From the NCBI GenBank assembly GCA_013400155.1, contig VXBM01000057.1:333942-397941 (forward strand): a stretch of DNA of 64,000 nucleotides, written 5' to 3'. Made by a program: the position numbers and the translations under genes. This document shows, piece by piece, positions 1 to 11,450 of this stretch; position 1 is the first letter of the stretch, and each line of letters starts with the position of its first letter. Origin of the DNA: Helopsaltes ochotensis (lineage: Eukaryota > Chordata > Aves > Passeriformes > Locustellidae). The notes under the pieces were generated by a model, which was given only the letters and a program-made list of their open reading frames with translations, did no database searches and was not told where the DNA came from.

Positions 1-397
1 GGGGAGGCACGGGGACACACAGAAACCTCAGCTTGCCTCCCTCACCCACACTGCAGGAAGAAATTATGTTCTGCGGGCTGGAGCAGCAGAATGCCTCTTC
101 CCACCCTTCTGCTCTCCCCGTGGGAGTTGCCAGGACCTCAGAGGCCCAAGAACACCTTTCTCTTCTCCTGGGCTGGGTTGTCCTCGGTGGGAGGGGGAAG
201 GAACTGCAGCAGGTGCGGGTGGTGCTGAAGGGACAGCTACGGTGGAGGCGGGACGGGACACGAACAAGACCGGGGAGGGAGATACAGACAGGGAGGGAGA
301 AGTCCGAGATTGAAAAGCACAGGGACAAGGACGGAGACAGGGAAGACACGGGGCATTGGACGGAGAGAGACAGACACGGGGCAGGGGCAGAGAGAAA

Positions 398-447
398 AGG
401 GAGAGGGAGAGGGAGAGGGAGAGGGAGAGGGAGAGGGGGGGGGAGAG

Positions 448-503
<56 letters not shown>

Positions 504-532
504 GGGAGAGGGAGAGGGAGAGGGAGAGGGAG
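398..532. repeat. Purine-rich low-complexity block with a 52-base G run
   Basis: The block is made of GGGAGA-type hexamers on both sides of an uninterrupted run of G from 451 to 502. The opposite strand is a polypyrimidine/C run. Such a tract can form G-quadruplex or triplex structures. It can also be an assembly or sequencing artefact, because a pure 52-base G run flanked symmetrically by the same hexamer is rare. The long open frames crossing it on both strands (Arg/Gly/Glu-rich or Pro/Ser-rich) come from the lack of stop codons in the repeat and are not genes. Confidence 0.9.
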
Positions 533-539
533 AACAGGG

Positions 540-1578
540 CAGACTCCGGGCTGCGCTCCGGCTCAGCTGCCGTGGGCATCTCGGCATGGCTGGCTGTAGC
601 GGTGGCTCCGCAGGCTCCAGACACGCCGGTCCCGGGCGGCACCCGCCGCGCCCGGGGACAAGGGGACTGCAAGGTGGCAGCGTGCAGCCCGCAGCGCCGC
701 GGAGCCGAGGCGGGTCCGGGGCTCTGCAGACACCGGCGCTGGGGAGTCCTTGAGGCTGCCGGCGTGGGTGTGCTCGGGGTGCCGGGGCACCCACACCGCC
801 ACCCAGCTGGCTGCCCGCCGCTTGTGGCTCCCCGGGCTATCCTGACGCTGCAGGCTGTGCCTCGGGGCCGGAGGGGATCGCCCGTCCGGCGGGGATGCAT
901 CGTGCCCGGCCAGAGCTGCGGCTGCAGCTACGGGGCTGCCCCGGCTCAGTAGCCGAGCGCCGCAGGTTGCATCCGGACAGCACTTGACCAGCTGTTTTGT
1001 ATATTTTCTAATTTCGTGCAGAACAGGGCAGCGGTCACAGAGGTAATCTGTAGATCCGTGGCTTTAAGGGATAAATTAGAGCATTGGATTTGATCCGTAT
1101 TGCAGTGGATTAGAGCAACCTCTCCCCCCTCCCCTTCTCCTCCTCCCACCCCTCCTTTCCAATTCACTCCCCCCTCCTCCAGCACCACCTTTTTTTCTTC
1201 TCATGCAATACCAAGGCTGACCCTGTCTGGCAGAGAGACTCTGCTAGGCGAACAGAGCAGTGCTCACATCGCCAGCGCGCCGCGGGAGCCGCCTCTCCCC
1301 CTTCAGCCGCTGCAGCCCCTCCGGGGCACCGCTGCTGCAAGTTCCCCGGAGGCTGGCGCCAGGGCCGGGGTTTTCTCCTCCGGGAACCGGGGAGCGGTCG
1401 CTGCCCACGGGCTGTCCCTTTGCCTCGGCCCGGCGGGGGCCGTGGGGCGGCGGCGAGGGAGAGCGGCCCCCGGAGGGCATTTCCCGAAGGCAGCGGGGCC
1501 GAGACCCGGCAGGAAATGGAAGGATGAAGTGTGCAGCCGGAGCGGTGATGTTCCTTCTCTCCTTGCTTTCCCCCGCAG
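540..1578 (+). promoter_or_regulatory. ZDHHC22: GC/CpG-rich promoter and 5' leader region of ZDHHC22
   Basis: From about 540 to 960 and again from about 1,260 to 1,540 the sequence is GC-rich with many CG dinucleotides, unlike the AT-rich DNA that follows. It lies directly upstream of the ZDHHC22 start. A strong 3' splice site (pyrimidine tract followed by CAG ending at 1578) shows that a non-coding first exon lies upstream. One possible donor is AG|GTAATC at 1042/1043, but I cannot fix the first exon or the transcription start. In human, TMEM63C lies on the far side and is transcribed away, so this region may be a two-way promoter (inference). Confidence 0.55.
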
Positions 1579-2151
1579 GAACGTAATCCGCAATGCTAGT
1601 TCTCAGGTTGCTCAATGTTGTCGCTCCAGCCTACTTCTTGTGCATCTCCCTAGTGACCTTCGTCCTCCAGATCTTTGTCTTCATCCCCAGCATGTTCAGA
1701 GACCCTTCCACCACCCCACTTTTCTCGCCTGCTCTGCTGCATGGGGCCCTCTTCCTCTTCCTCTCAGCTAATGCCCTGGGCAACTACGTCCTTGTGATCC
1801 AGAGCTCCCCCGAGGACTTGGGCAAGGACTTAAACTTGGGCAAAGGAGCTGAAGTGGCAGACTGGCTGGATGGAAGCAGGTCCCCTGGCTCAGCCTTGCC
1901 CAGCACTCACTTCTGTAGACTGTGTGCCAGAGTCACCCAGAGGCATGACCACCACTGTTTCTTCACAGGGAACTGCATTGGGAGCAGGAACATGCGAAAC
2001 TTCATCATGTTCTGCCTCTACACCTCCCTGGCTTGCCTTGACTCCCTGGTGGCAGGCATGGCTTACATTTCTGCTACACTTTCCATGTCCTTTGCGGACC
2101 CACTGGCCTTCCTCACTCTTCTGCCTCACTCCATCAGCCAGTTCTTCTCAG
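1579..2151 (+). CDS. ZDHHC22: ZDHHC22 first coding exon
   Basis: The exon opens after a pyrimidine-rich acceptor ending in CCCCGCAG (AG at 1577-1578), carries 14 bases of leader, then ATG at 1593. It codes for residues 1-186 plus one base and ends at the donor CAG|GTAAGG (GT at 2152). The open frame runs on to 2234 by reading into the intron; that tail is not protein. Confidence 0.93.
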
Positions 2152-5100
2152 GTAAGGACTCCTTGCTCAGGGATGAGGAGCATGTTCCTCCTCCAGGGCT
2201 CCTGGGATGGGGGGACCTGATCTTCCTTGGATAGCCATCTGTGTGGAGGTGGGGTATGGAAATGGCCAAGAGGGGCAATTGGCCTTCTTTGGAGGCTACA
2301 CCCAGCCTTTTCAAAAGACATTGCTTCACCTGAAAAAGAAGCTGGGACCCTCTCCAGGTTGCATCCATAGCTATATTCAAAAGGCATTAGGCTCTGGAAA
2401 ATGCTCCCCCCCCACCCCCCAACCAATTTGGTGGTGATAGAATAGAGCTGTCTCTTGTGCAGGACATGTGTTGTAATTAGACAGAGGGGATGGATTTCAA
2501 CGCAGGCATGGGGGATCTTTTGCCTGTCCTACAGGTAGAGGTGGGGGGTCCTGTAGGCTTTTGTACCCTACAAATCTGTTGGTTCCCCATATTCCAGCAG
2601 GTATATCTTACTCAGATTCACTCCCTTCACTGTCACCCACCTCCTGCCTCCTGGCAGTGCAAACATACTGAGATCTTTTCATCCTTTCAGCTCAGGAGAA
2701 TTGGGGTTCAGGCTACAGAAGCTGAGAGAGGAGTTAATCTGACATGATTAGCTACCTGTGTTGTGACTCCAGTCTGGGACATAAGTCCACAGAGAACCAG
2801 GGGAAATTCTCTGTGCTGCTCTTTGTAAGAGCTCTTTGCAAAAGCTCTTTGCAAAAGCTCTTTGCAAAAACTCTGTGCTGCTCTTTGCTCTTACTAAAAG
2901 CAAATACCTCCTTCTTCTTGCTACCATTCCTTCCCCTTCTCCCTACTTCTTCTCCTTTCCCCCCTCTCTCTGCCTTTCTGTAAATCTCCACAACCCTTCT
3001 CCTTCCCTCTCCTGATTTTGCTCCCATAGCTCATGCTCTGCTCTTGCAAAGCAAGAAGCCTTGCCTCTTCACCTTTCAAACACCCTCAAACTCTCCAACC
3101 TCAACACTTTCTCTGGCCAAACCCAAGAGTTAGACAGATCTTGACCTCAGAGAAGGGATTATGCAGACAGCCTAGACTATTACTCTGCCCTGAGAGTGAC
3201 TGCAGAAAATTGTCATCTATCCCCTATGCTCCTGCCTCATACTTACATCAGCTTTTACTAGACTAAAATAGGTATCCCATATATTTTAGATTTGCAGGTT
3301 CAGCTGAGCTTAGTAAGAGGGGAATCTGTTTTGGCTTGTGCACTGTCACCAGAAGTGTTGATTAAGATCTGAGTGTGCAGACTCCACTGCTGGGAATACA
3401 GAAGCCAGAGAGGCCACAGCTTGCTTTTCAGATTCCAGGCTGGGTTGCCATCTGAAAACAAACAAATATCTCTCTACTTGGCAAATTTGCAGATTTTTCA
3501 TGGTAATCACTGAAAGATAATAAACATGAAATCCTTCCATGACATTTTTATAGAATCATTTTTCCAACTAGAAAAATTTTTGTAAATAATGTTGCATGAG
3601 CTTTACTAGCATTAAAAACACTGGGAATAATTTTCCCCTGTGCCTGAGCTCTGCTCAGCACAGCAGTGTGGGAGGGGGAGCAGGGATATGGGAGATTATT
3701 AAGGAATTAGTTCTCTCTGACTCGGAGGGCTCATCTGCACAGAGGTGGGTCCTGGCATATATTTGCAGAGACACTGAAGTGCCCCAGCTCTGCAACAGTG
3801 GGCAGTGCCAAGACAGCACGTGGGCAGTGTTTGAATGGGACACAATGGGGCTGGGTGCAGAGCTAAGAGCCAGAATGCCCTTGAGAGGCAGCAGCTCCCA
3901 CCAAATCTCTGGTTCTGCTGAGAAGAGAACTGCTGCCTCACACAGCAAGACACAGGCATGGGGTGTCTTGATTGCTTGGGAGGAAGGGTTTACTGGGTTT
4001 CTACCAGCACATTTAACCTCCATTTCAGGAAAGAAAAACACAGTCTTGAGCAGTTACCTGGAAGGATTGCTCACAGTATTTTTCAGCTAATGTAACTATT
4101 ACTTAGGGGTTATTGTATGATCCAAACAGAGGACTGTGACAGCAGGGAAAAAACTTTCTTCTCCATCATGCCCACTGTACTGCAGAAGTAGTAAAGGAGG
4201 ATGAAGGGTTAATCTGCTGGTCTTATGTCAACTAAGTGCTCCCTGCTTTCATGCTGGGAAAGTTTTCAGCTGGCTCATTCTGCCCAGACTATACTCAGGC
4301 ATGGATTTCAGAATCTGACCCAAAGTCGATAACTACAGCCTACAATACAGCTTTTCTGGCATGGATAATATATGGCAATATAAGCTTGAGATCACACTGG
4401 GTCACTTAGAGCAAAAAAGAATCCAATACTAAAAGAGACTGTGGGGATGAGGGGCAAATGGAGAACACTATTGTAAACACTTCACATTGTACCACACAAA
4501 ATAAATTATAGAAAATGCTTTATGTAGGTAGCCTGAAGAAAAGGTTAAAAAATGATATACCTGGAAAGGATGGCTCAGAGATGCTTAATATTTTCAAGGG
4601 AAAACAAGGGTAATTACTTCCTGAATGTTGAATTTCATAAAGTCAGATAAATAAAGCTTATAAGTGCCTTGCAAAGGGTCTAAAGAAAATGTCTCTCTCC
4701 ATATCCCATCTCAGTATTAGCTGTAGGAAAAAAACAAATGTCTGTCACACTCTGGTCCAGTAAAAGAGGGACAGAGAATCCAGTATTTGGCTCTGGTCTT
4801 CCTACTTGGTAGATTAAGTTATTCTGACAGAATTGGTATGAGGATTTATCATTATCCTAAGGGGCTTGTTTTTCTCTTGCTGTGTTGTGTACAGAGCCCA
4901 CTGAGCTGAATGGGATCTAATCAGAAGGGAAAGATGACATTGCATTTAGGAAGAAAACAGAACATTTCCTGCAACTTTTTCAAGTGAAGACAGCCTCTGA
5001 AAGCTTGAGGCTGTAGTCAGTGTCCTTACAAATTATCCTCAGAGGAGCCTGCCCCAATCTTATGCTTACAGCACTGCCAGGTGGAAACGATGGGATTCAT

Positions 5101-6616
5101 AGATTGCAGAACCAGGTGCTACCACCTAATCCAGCTTTCTGCATAAGGGAAGCAAGACATGCATATCCAGTCACCCCTCTGTTGAACTCAAAACCTGAAG
5201 CACCCATGTACCTCTTTTAGGCAGCACACCTCTACTGCCCATGCAATCTCTGCTCTATCACAGCTAGTCTCGTAGGCCCATGGTCTTCCAGAGGAACAGA
5301 AGCATGTGAGAGCTTTTATATTTCTAAGCCTTGTAGGAGCCAGTGAAAATATATCAGCTATTTATACCAGTATTGACACACATTTCATTTCCTTTGTGTA
5401 AATATGCCTGTGTGTAAATATGGGTGTTTAATAATATACCAATATGCACAAAATACATGCATAAACATCATATGGGCACACAGAGAATATTATATTAATG
5501 GGTTTAGATCTGCTTACACACTGAAAGGTCACTCAGTGACACCTGCTGTTATACTAATATTTTCCAGAAGGAGTTCTAAAATCATTGTAGGGGAAAGGGC
5601 CTACAGAATATTTTTATTCAAATATATTCATCACAAATATATACTAAAAGCCCCCAAGTTGAATTAGGAGCTTCAGATATTCAAAGTATTTCGAGTGTTC
5701 TAGCAGCAGCTAGAAAGGATTTTGGATTGTATTTTAGAAAGGTTTCTTTCTTGCATTCACATGAAAACTGCCTTGTCCCAAAGGAAGAAGATTCATTATT
5801 AATTTATTTTTCTCTTTTAGCATATATATATATATATACACACACATGTATATATGCATATATATGCACACCTATAGTAGAGATGGAGAAAAAGAGAAAT
5901 CCGAAATATTTCTGCCTTGTCTTCATCCAAGCAGTAAGGCTTCTAGAAGGATCTACATGCTGTAGGATCCACTTGTCTTTTCAAAATCCCAGAAATCTTA
6001 GATTCCCTGTCATCAGCAGGTAAATCCTTAAATAAATTAATCATTGTTCACAATAGTGCTTACAGATATGCCTTACTTCTGGCTGAATTTGTCCCTGTAA
6101 TCTAGATCCTCACATTAACAGCAAAAGGGTAAGTGTAGAAGAGACCATTATAGTTTTAATATTTCTGCAGCAGATGCATTGCATCAGACACTATGAAGGA
6201 AATAATTTAATACAGTTAGAGCAACTAGCCTGTCTTGTTCTTATGTGTCCGGAGAAAACAGGTAGTTTGTTGGCTCCTGGGGCTGTTACACTGCATGTGG
6301 GGTGTGTCTAAGCTCTTTCTTTTATTGTCCTCCCTCCTTCTGGTTTTCAGGAGCCCTCCTTAGCTCTGAGATGTTTGTCATCCTCATGCTCTACCTCTGG
6401 CTTGGGATTGGACTGGCCTGCGCCGGCTTCTGCTGCCACCAGATGCTGCTGATCCTGCGTGGGCAGACACGGTACCAGGTGCGGAAAGGAATGGTGGTAA
6501 GAGCTCGGCCCTGGAGGGAGAACCTGCAAGAAGTCTTTGGCAAGAAGTGGCTGCTAGGACTTCTCATCCCTGTGCAGAATGTGGAGAGTAGCTGCCGTAG
6601 GCACAAAGAGAAATAA
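1593..6616 (+). CDS. ZDHHC22: ZDHHC22, palmitoyltransferase-like DHHC membrane protein (join 1593..2151, 6351..6616)
   Basis: The two exons join in phase 1 (a Gly codon split G|GA) to give 274 residues; human ZDHHC22 has 263. The N-terminus starting MLVLRLLNVVAPAYFLC, the block HDHHCFFTGNCIGSRN and the exon 2 block around CCHQMLLILRGQTR match this gene closely. DHHC proteins move a fatty acyl chain from acyl-CoA to cysteines of membrane proteins; the DHHC sits at residues 119-122 with catalytic Cys122. Four hydrophobic segments are visible at about 8-32, 45-70, 138-165 and 193-216, with the DHHC loop between the second and third. The cysteine-rich domain is reduced: Cys108 and Cys111 are present, but Val114 stands where most family members have a zinc-binding Cys, and the usual upstream CxxC is missing. 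As I recall human ZDHHC22, this is a subfamily trait. The loop at residues 72-104 is about 11 residues longer than in human. An in-frame TAA at 1584-1586, nine bases before the ATG, fixes the start. The gene converges on CIPC. Confidence 0.96.
2831..2869. repeat. 13-bp tandem repeat, three copies
   Basis: Three head-to-tail copies of GCTCTTTGCAAAA start at 2831, 2844 and 2857. Partial copies follow to about 2890. This is simple local duplication in the ZDHHC22 intron. The unit is too short, and the copies have no spacers, so it is not a CRISPR array. Confidence 0.85.
5090..5228 (-). mobile_element. 3' end of an ancient CR1/L3-like LINE
   Basis: Read on the plus strand, GATTCATAGATT followed by a diverged 'CATAAGG...AGTCACCCCTCTGTTGA' segment matches the reverse complement of the 3' tail of old amniote CR1-type elements (the GTTACCCC and TGCATTGA blocks). 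Only the tail remains. This was judged by eye against remembered consensus, and the borders are approximate. Confidence 0.5.
5821..5876. repeat. TA/CA microsatellite
   Basis: About 55 bases of alternating TA and CA dinucleotides, with short ATGCA interruptions, in the ZDHHC22 intron. A likely length-variable locus. Confidence 0.9.
6351..6616 (+). CDS. ZDHHC22: ZDHHC22 last coding exon
   Basis: The exon follows a TTCTGGTTTTCAG acceptor and codes for the fourth membrane segment (from SEMFVILMLYLW onward) and the conserved cytosolic tail with RARPWRENLQEVFGKKW. The stop TAA at 6614-6616 lies inside an AATAAA hexamer (6612-6617). Confidence 0.94.
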
Positions 6617-8515
6617 AATCCCCGTGTGTGTATGTGCAACCCACGCACGAAACACCTTCCCTATTCTCTCCCGCTGTCTCCTGGATCACTACAGAGCTGG
6701 GCTACTCCATCTCTTGGGATTGCAGCCGCTGTGGGAGGAACGGATGGGCTATCAAACAGAACAAATTTAGCATATTAACATGGAAATCACAAACCATGTA
6801 GATGAGATACTGCAGCTTAGTAGTCACATCACTGCACCGGCATATGTGGCAACAGTCTTTGAACTAGCGGAAAACTTAGACCCTCCTGTGGCCTGCCTGA
6901 ATCCCTCAGCCCCATTAGTCACCCTATATAGTCTTAACAAACTGCAGCAGGAGCCTAGGCTGTTGTGGAAGACTGTAAAAATGATGTCTGGTCTTTGGGA
7001 AGGTTTTGTGGAATATCTGCTTGGCTCTCATATACTTGAGGTAACTTCACATGAGAGCATCATTTCAGAAGCGTTTGGACAGTGATCTCAGGTACATGGT
7101 GTGATTCTTGGGATTGTCCTGTGCAGGGCAGAGTTGAATTTCAATGACCCTTGTGGGTCCCTTTCATCTCAAGATATGATTCTTGATTCACAATACTGAC
7201 AAGCCCTTAATGACAGAACTGCAATGCAATCAAGCTGTCCTAGGAACAGGCTATGAACATGGCTAATGCATCAGGTACACCTTCTCTCCGCAGGCTAGAA
7301 AATCAGGAGGAAAACAAAAATAAATTAAGAATTTCTCATTTCTCCTCTTGATCTGTTCCCTATACAATGGTAGGTCAAGACTGTAGCTCTGCTACTTATT
7401 TTTAGCAATCCTTTGTCCAATGACAGAGTCCAGGCAAAGCTGCTTCTGACAGGGAGCAGCAAGCAGATAAATCATGGTCAGATGGAGGGACAAGGAGAGG
7501 AAACCACAAAGGTGAATGAAAATGCTGTGTTTGAGAAGCTGTGTGATGCGACAGGCTATGCATACCTGTGAGAGAGACAGAAGGCAGTGTGGCCAAACAG
7601 CAAGCAGTTGGGAGGGTACCAAGACGTTGCTGCTGTGTTAGAGCCCTGCTGCATCACCCTCTCACAGGGGACACCTGCACCATTAGTGCTGTGAAGAGTT
7701 CAAAATCCCAGAAGACAGGAAGGTTTTCCAGCCCATCAGGGCACCTAATTTTGCACTAAAACAAACAGAAGAATGCTTTTCTCAGACATCCCTGCCACAC
7801 TTTAGTTACAGGCTCTCCAGGGCGATTCCCTCTCGCATTGCTGCAGAGGGGTAAAATCATTCATGTTATGACTCCATTAAGGATGTTAATAGAATTACTA
7901 CAGGGATTAATCAACTTCATGTGTCAGTTGTTTTTTAGGTGCAGCAGCAGCCCATTAGATCAGTGCTGAGATCCTATGCTTATAGATGCCTTAACAACGG
8001 ATACCATAACATCTCTACCAGGATCATAGCACTGGATTCCCCAGCAGCTGCAATGAGAAGCCTCTGTTTTGGTAAACTGCATCACCTTATGTGGGCTGGA
8101 TAGGAATCCATTGCTTCTCTTTAATAGGCTGGGGAGTACGCTGACAAGCCGTGAAAAATGTCATGTCTTCTTTAGAAAGGCTCTTGGTACATTCCTGATA
8201 GTGGAATGCACCTTGCTTTTATCCTTGCGTTTCTCACAAGCCAGAATGGAGTCACTCGTTCTTACAGGCTTTGTAACCTTCTCTGACCGCTTTGCACTTG
8301 AATACACATTTGAATCAATAACAAACGAAGTCTGTCATGATGAGCAGGGTAACCTTGAAAATATACTGGAAAAACCCTTAGCTGGATAACTGAAATATGA
8401 AGGATATGCATTCTTCCACACTGTGTGTGTTCGCATGAACACACCATTGTTTCCATGTGTAATATGCTGTATTTTCTCTAACAGTGAACAATAAAAGGTA
8501 TTCTGATTTTTTACA
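6617..8515 (+). other. Putative ZDHHC22 3' UTR
   Basis: No further coding exon is seen. An AATAAA at 8490-8495, followed by T- and GT-rich sequence, is a plausible end of the transcript. The AATAAA overlapping the stop codon would leave almost no 3' UTR and is less likely to be used. A CR1 tail (about 7,060-7,190) lies inside. Transcript evidence is needed to choose the end. Confidence 0.4.
7060..7190 (+). mobile_element. CR1 LINE 3' tail (5'-truncated)
   Basis: The stretch reading GTGTGATTCTTGGGATTGTC, then 'GACCCTTGTGGGTCCCTTTC', then GATATGATTCTTGATTC matches the plus-oriented 3' end of avian CR1 elements. The coding part is absent, as is usual for 5'-truncated insertions. The same tail type occurs at 37.9 kb and at the end of the SINE at 58.6 kb. 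Confidence 0.7.
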
Positions 8516-8519
8516 TGAG

Positions 8520-11450
8520 CTATATTGTGCTTTTTGACAGTTAGTTGTCATTAGCTGTCACTGTACATTTGTTACAGCATACACATAGTTGTGTCAAAGG
8601 AAGAAATTAGGATTTGTTTATTGTCTTTGCCAAAACTTCATCATGTGATTTTTGACAAGTCCTTTTATCCTCCCTACTTTAATGTAATAACCAATCTAAA
8701 AACGCATTTAATAACCAGTTTGCAGACACATTCTAATTTCTATTTATAAATTACACTACCAAAGTCATAGCTTGTCAACTCAAAGCTATGGGAAAATTAG
8801 GCTATTATCATCACCCACAAACAGCCTTTCAACATAAATTTTTCCTTCCTGGCAAATGGTGTCAAGGTGAGCAGACAGTCACCTAGACACTGGAACCAGA
8901 GCCAGAGTCTCATGCCATACAGTTTGCCTTGGAAGGATTATTCTTGTTTCGCAGACTCGCTGATCCAACTTCTCCCCTTCTGTAGACTTAAAGACAACAG
9001 GCTTTCAACATTTCAGCCACCGGCAGAAATTATGGTTTGACATCTTTGCCCTCTGCTTTTGGCTTTTGAGGGACACTGCAGTCTCAGGCAGCTCATGGCA
9101 CTTGGCACCTCCTGGCACAGGCTGTAAAGCTCCTTAGGGCTGCACACTGAGAAGGACAAAACAACTCAGAGTTTCAGTGGGCCGCTCTGCAAGGACAGAA
9201 TTCATCCAGTACAACATTAGTTGCTCATGAAGCCTTCTGCCTCTTCACATCAGGGCTGGATCATGCTTGGCCCCTGTGTCAGGGTTACAGCTGTCTGCCC
9301 TTACCACAAAATTTCAGTCCTTGCAGAAGCACAGACAGATCCCAGTTTCAGTCACTGCAGCACAGTCATGCACAACTATTCTTCCTGTCAGACACCTGTG
9401 TTCCCGGCTGGAAATTGCTGCATCACCATTTTATGCAGCTAAATGGTTCATTTGCAGCAAACTACTGGATTTCAGCAGTCATGGTGGGACTTTCAGATGG
9501 ATACAGCCTTTACAATTATGATCCCCTGGGATGGAAAGAGCTATAAAAATGTAACATTAGACTGACCCTGTATATTGGCTTATTTCTCTGCTCATTCCCA
9601 AGTAAGCAGACTTCCTTGTTTGGGGTAGTGCTTAATTAGTCAGCTGCCCTGACATCCCTTCCGTGTCATGCCTTTCTATACTTACAGAAATCCTTGGCAA
9701 GAAAATGTAACAAGGCTCAAAAACTGTGAACAGAACTTTTGCTCTTAGCCATGATTTACTAAATGAAGGCTGACCTCAATGGCAATGTTGCAAATACTAA
9801 ATCTGTTAAATGGCTCTAACGTTTTCTAAGGATAAATAATAAAAGTTCTCATCTTCTGTGCTTAAGGAGTCATTACTTACTATTTGCATTTCATTACATA
9901 GCATCTGCAATAGCAAAAATATTTTGGAATGTGATTTCTTGTGATAATGTCTAGATACTTGCAAAGGTTTTAAAAATAAAGCACTTAGGCTTCTCTGGCT
10001 TTGGAAAATCAGATGACCACCAGATTTCTTCTCTGGTCATGCTAGTGGCTGAAGTAAAAGCTCCCTGTTGCTAAAGACCTTTCACAGAAACCATATATGT
10101 TTGCTTAGTGGCTTTTTTAAATGTGAGTATCTGAAAAAATGGTGTCACCTCTAAGGTCTCAGAAGCCTTTGCAATGGCATTATAGAGGAAATGAGGGAAT
10201 GTGACTCTGAAGTAAACCAGAAATCTGTTCTTATGTACAGTAAGAGTCTCATAAAAAGTAAGTAGTAGATGGTATTCCTCTCCATACTGCACTACCAGGT
10301 GGCCCTGAAGGCCTGCATGCCAAAAGGTCTTCATTAGATATGCGCAGAGGACATAGAGTTAAAATGTAAAAGTTTTAAGGCTGAGGGAACATAGGAGAAA
10401 AGATGACGTGAAATCGCATTTATCTTAAGAAATAGCCAGCTCAAGGGAGATGATCACAGTCTAAAAATACTTTCAAGGAGACAGACTGAATGAATGAGAA
10501 GACTCATTAACCGTAAGGATATAGCTGGAGGAGGACAAGCAGTCCTGGACTGAAAGAGAAGCTGAGGTCGAGAGCAATCAGAGAAAGTGGCCCCAGTGAG
10601 AGCAGAAGTGATTTGATGTGTGTAGGGAGGATGAGAGCCATCAGGCAGTATGAGGTATGACAACACAATTCAAGTTAACTGCATTGCTTGTTGGCTGAAT
10701 GGACACAAAGAAAGCTAAAAAAACTCATTGCTAATCACTTTCTGCTCAAAAAACTTCAAAACCCCAGCAGACCCAAAAGGGTTTTTCTCTCCTGAACAGC
10801 AAATTATGTTACAAAAAGGGGATGCATGGATAGAAACCATAAGCAGGAACAGCAGAGTCCATATAGTTCTTTGAGTTATTTAAAGACTAGCCAGAACTAT
10901 CATAGTTGGAGTAAAGCAATGACTTACTTGTCCAATACAAATGAAGGGAGAAGAAAATTCAAACCTATGTGGAGTCTCTGTGTCCTGCTTGATATTTAAA
11001 TCTATGGAAACATATCAGACAACAAACAGTAAGATGGTCTTTAATAATGACATGTCCATGTGTGGGTTTTTTGATTTTCCAGCTCTTTTCCAGAAAGCCA
11101 GGGGAATAAAGAATCCTTGGAGATTACACCAAAAGTCACCAAACATGAACCAAAGAGTGCTTCAGTCCTCTTATGGAGCCATCATGGCAGCAGCCTTGTC
11201 CTCATTACACCAAAGAGCTTTTAGCATTGGCTGTCCTACTGAAACTAACTGGCAAGTGATGTCAGAGCTCCAGCATGCCAGTCCCATGGCTCTTAAGGTT
11301 TTTGGAGCCAGATTTTTCTAGTCTGCCCAGATGTTTACAAATAAAAGTTGTAAGTTCTCAAGTGTGTAATGAGTTGATCCTGGCTGGACACCAGGCATCC
11401 ACCAAAGCTCCTCTATTATTTCCCTCTGCATCTGGACAGGGGAGAGAAAA
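8520..11450. other. Intergenic DNA, no gene seen
   Basis: AT-rich sequence past the putative ZDHHC22 3' end. The short open frames on both strands resemble no protein family I know, and I recognise no repeat. Confidence 0.6.

Larger units (their letters stand above)
2152..6350 (+). other. ZDHHC22 intron
   Basis: A 4.2-kb GT-AG intron (GTAAGG at 2152, TTTTCAG ending at 6350). It holds a 13-bp tandem repeat, a fragment of an old CR1-type LINE and a TA/CA microsatellite, listed separately. The open frame at 3596-4090 has no recognisable domain and no coding-like features, so I do not call a gene. Confidence 0.9.

Noticed and set aside
220..240. GGTGCTGAA next to GGACAGC, resembling the two halves of a REST/NRSF site
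   Set aside because: The halves are in the wrong relative orientation and order for a functional RE1 element.
33..952. Overlapping long open frames on both strands encoding Gly/Arg-, Glu- or Pro/Ser-rich proteins
   Set aside because: They exist because the GGGAGA/G-run repeat lacks stops; no domain and no splice support.
1100..1771. 223-codon open frame overlapping the ZDHHC22 start in another frame
   Set aside because: It is a GC-rich leader frame overlapping the true, well-conserved ZDHHC22 frame.
2831..2869. CRISPR-like array
   Set aside because: Units are 13 bases, directly adjacent with no spacers, in a vertebrate intron.
3596..4090. 164-codon open frame in the ZDHHC22 intron
   Set aside because: No similarity I recognise and no coding-like codon use; inside an intron of a confident gene.
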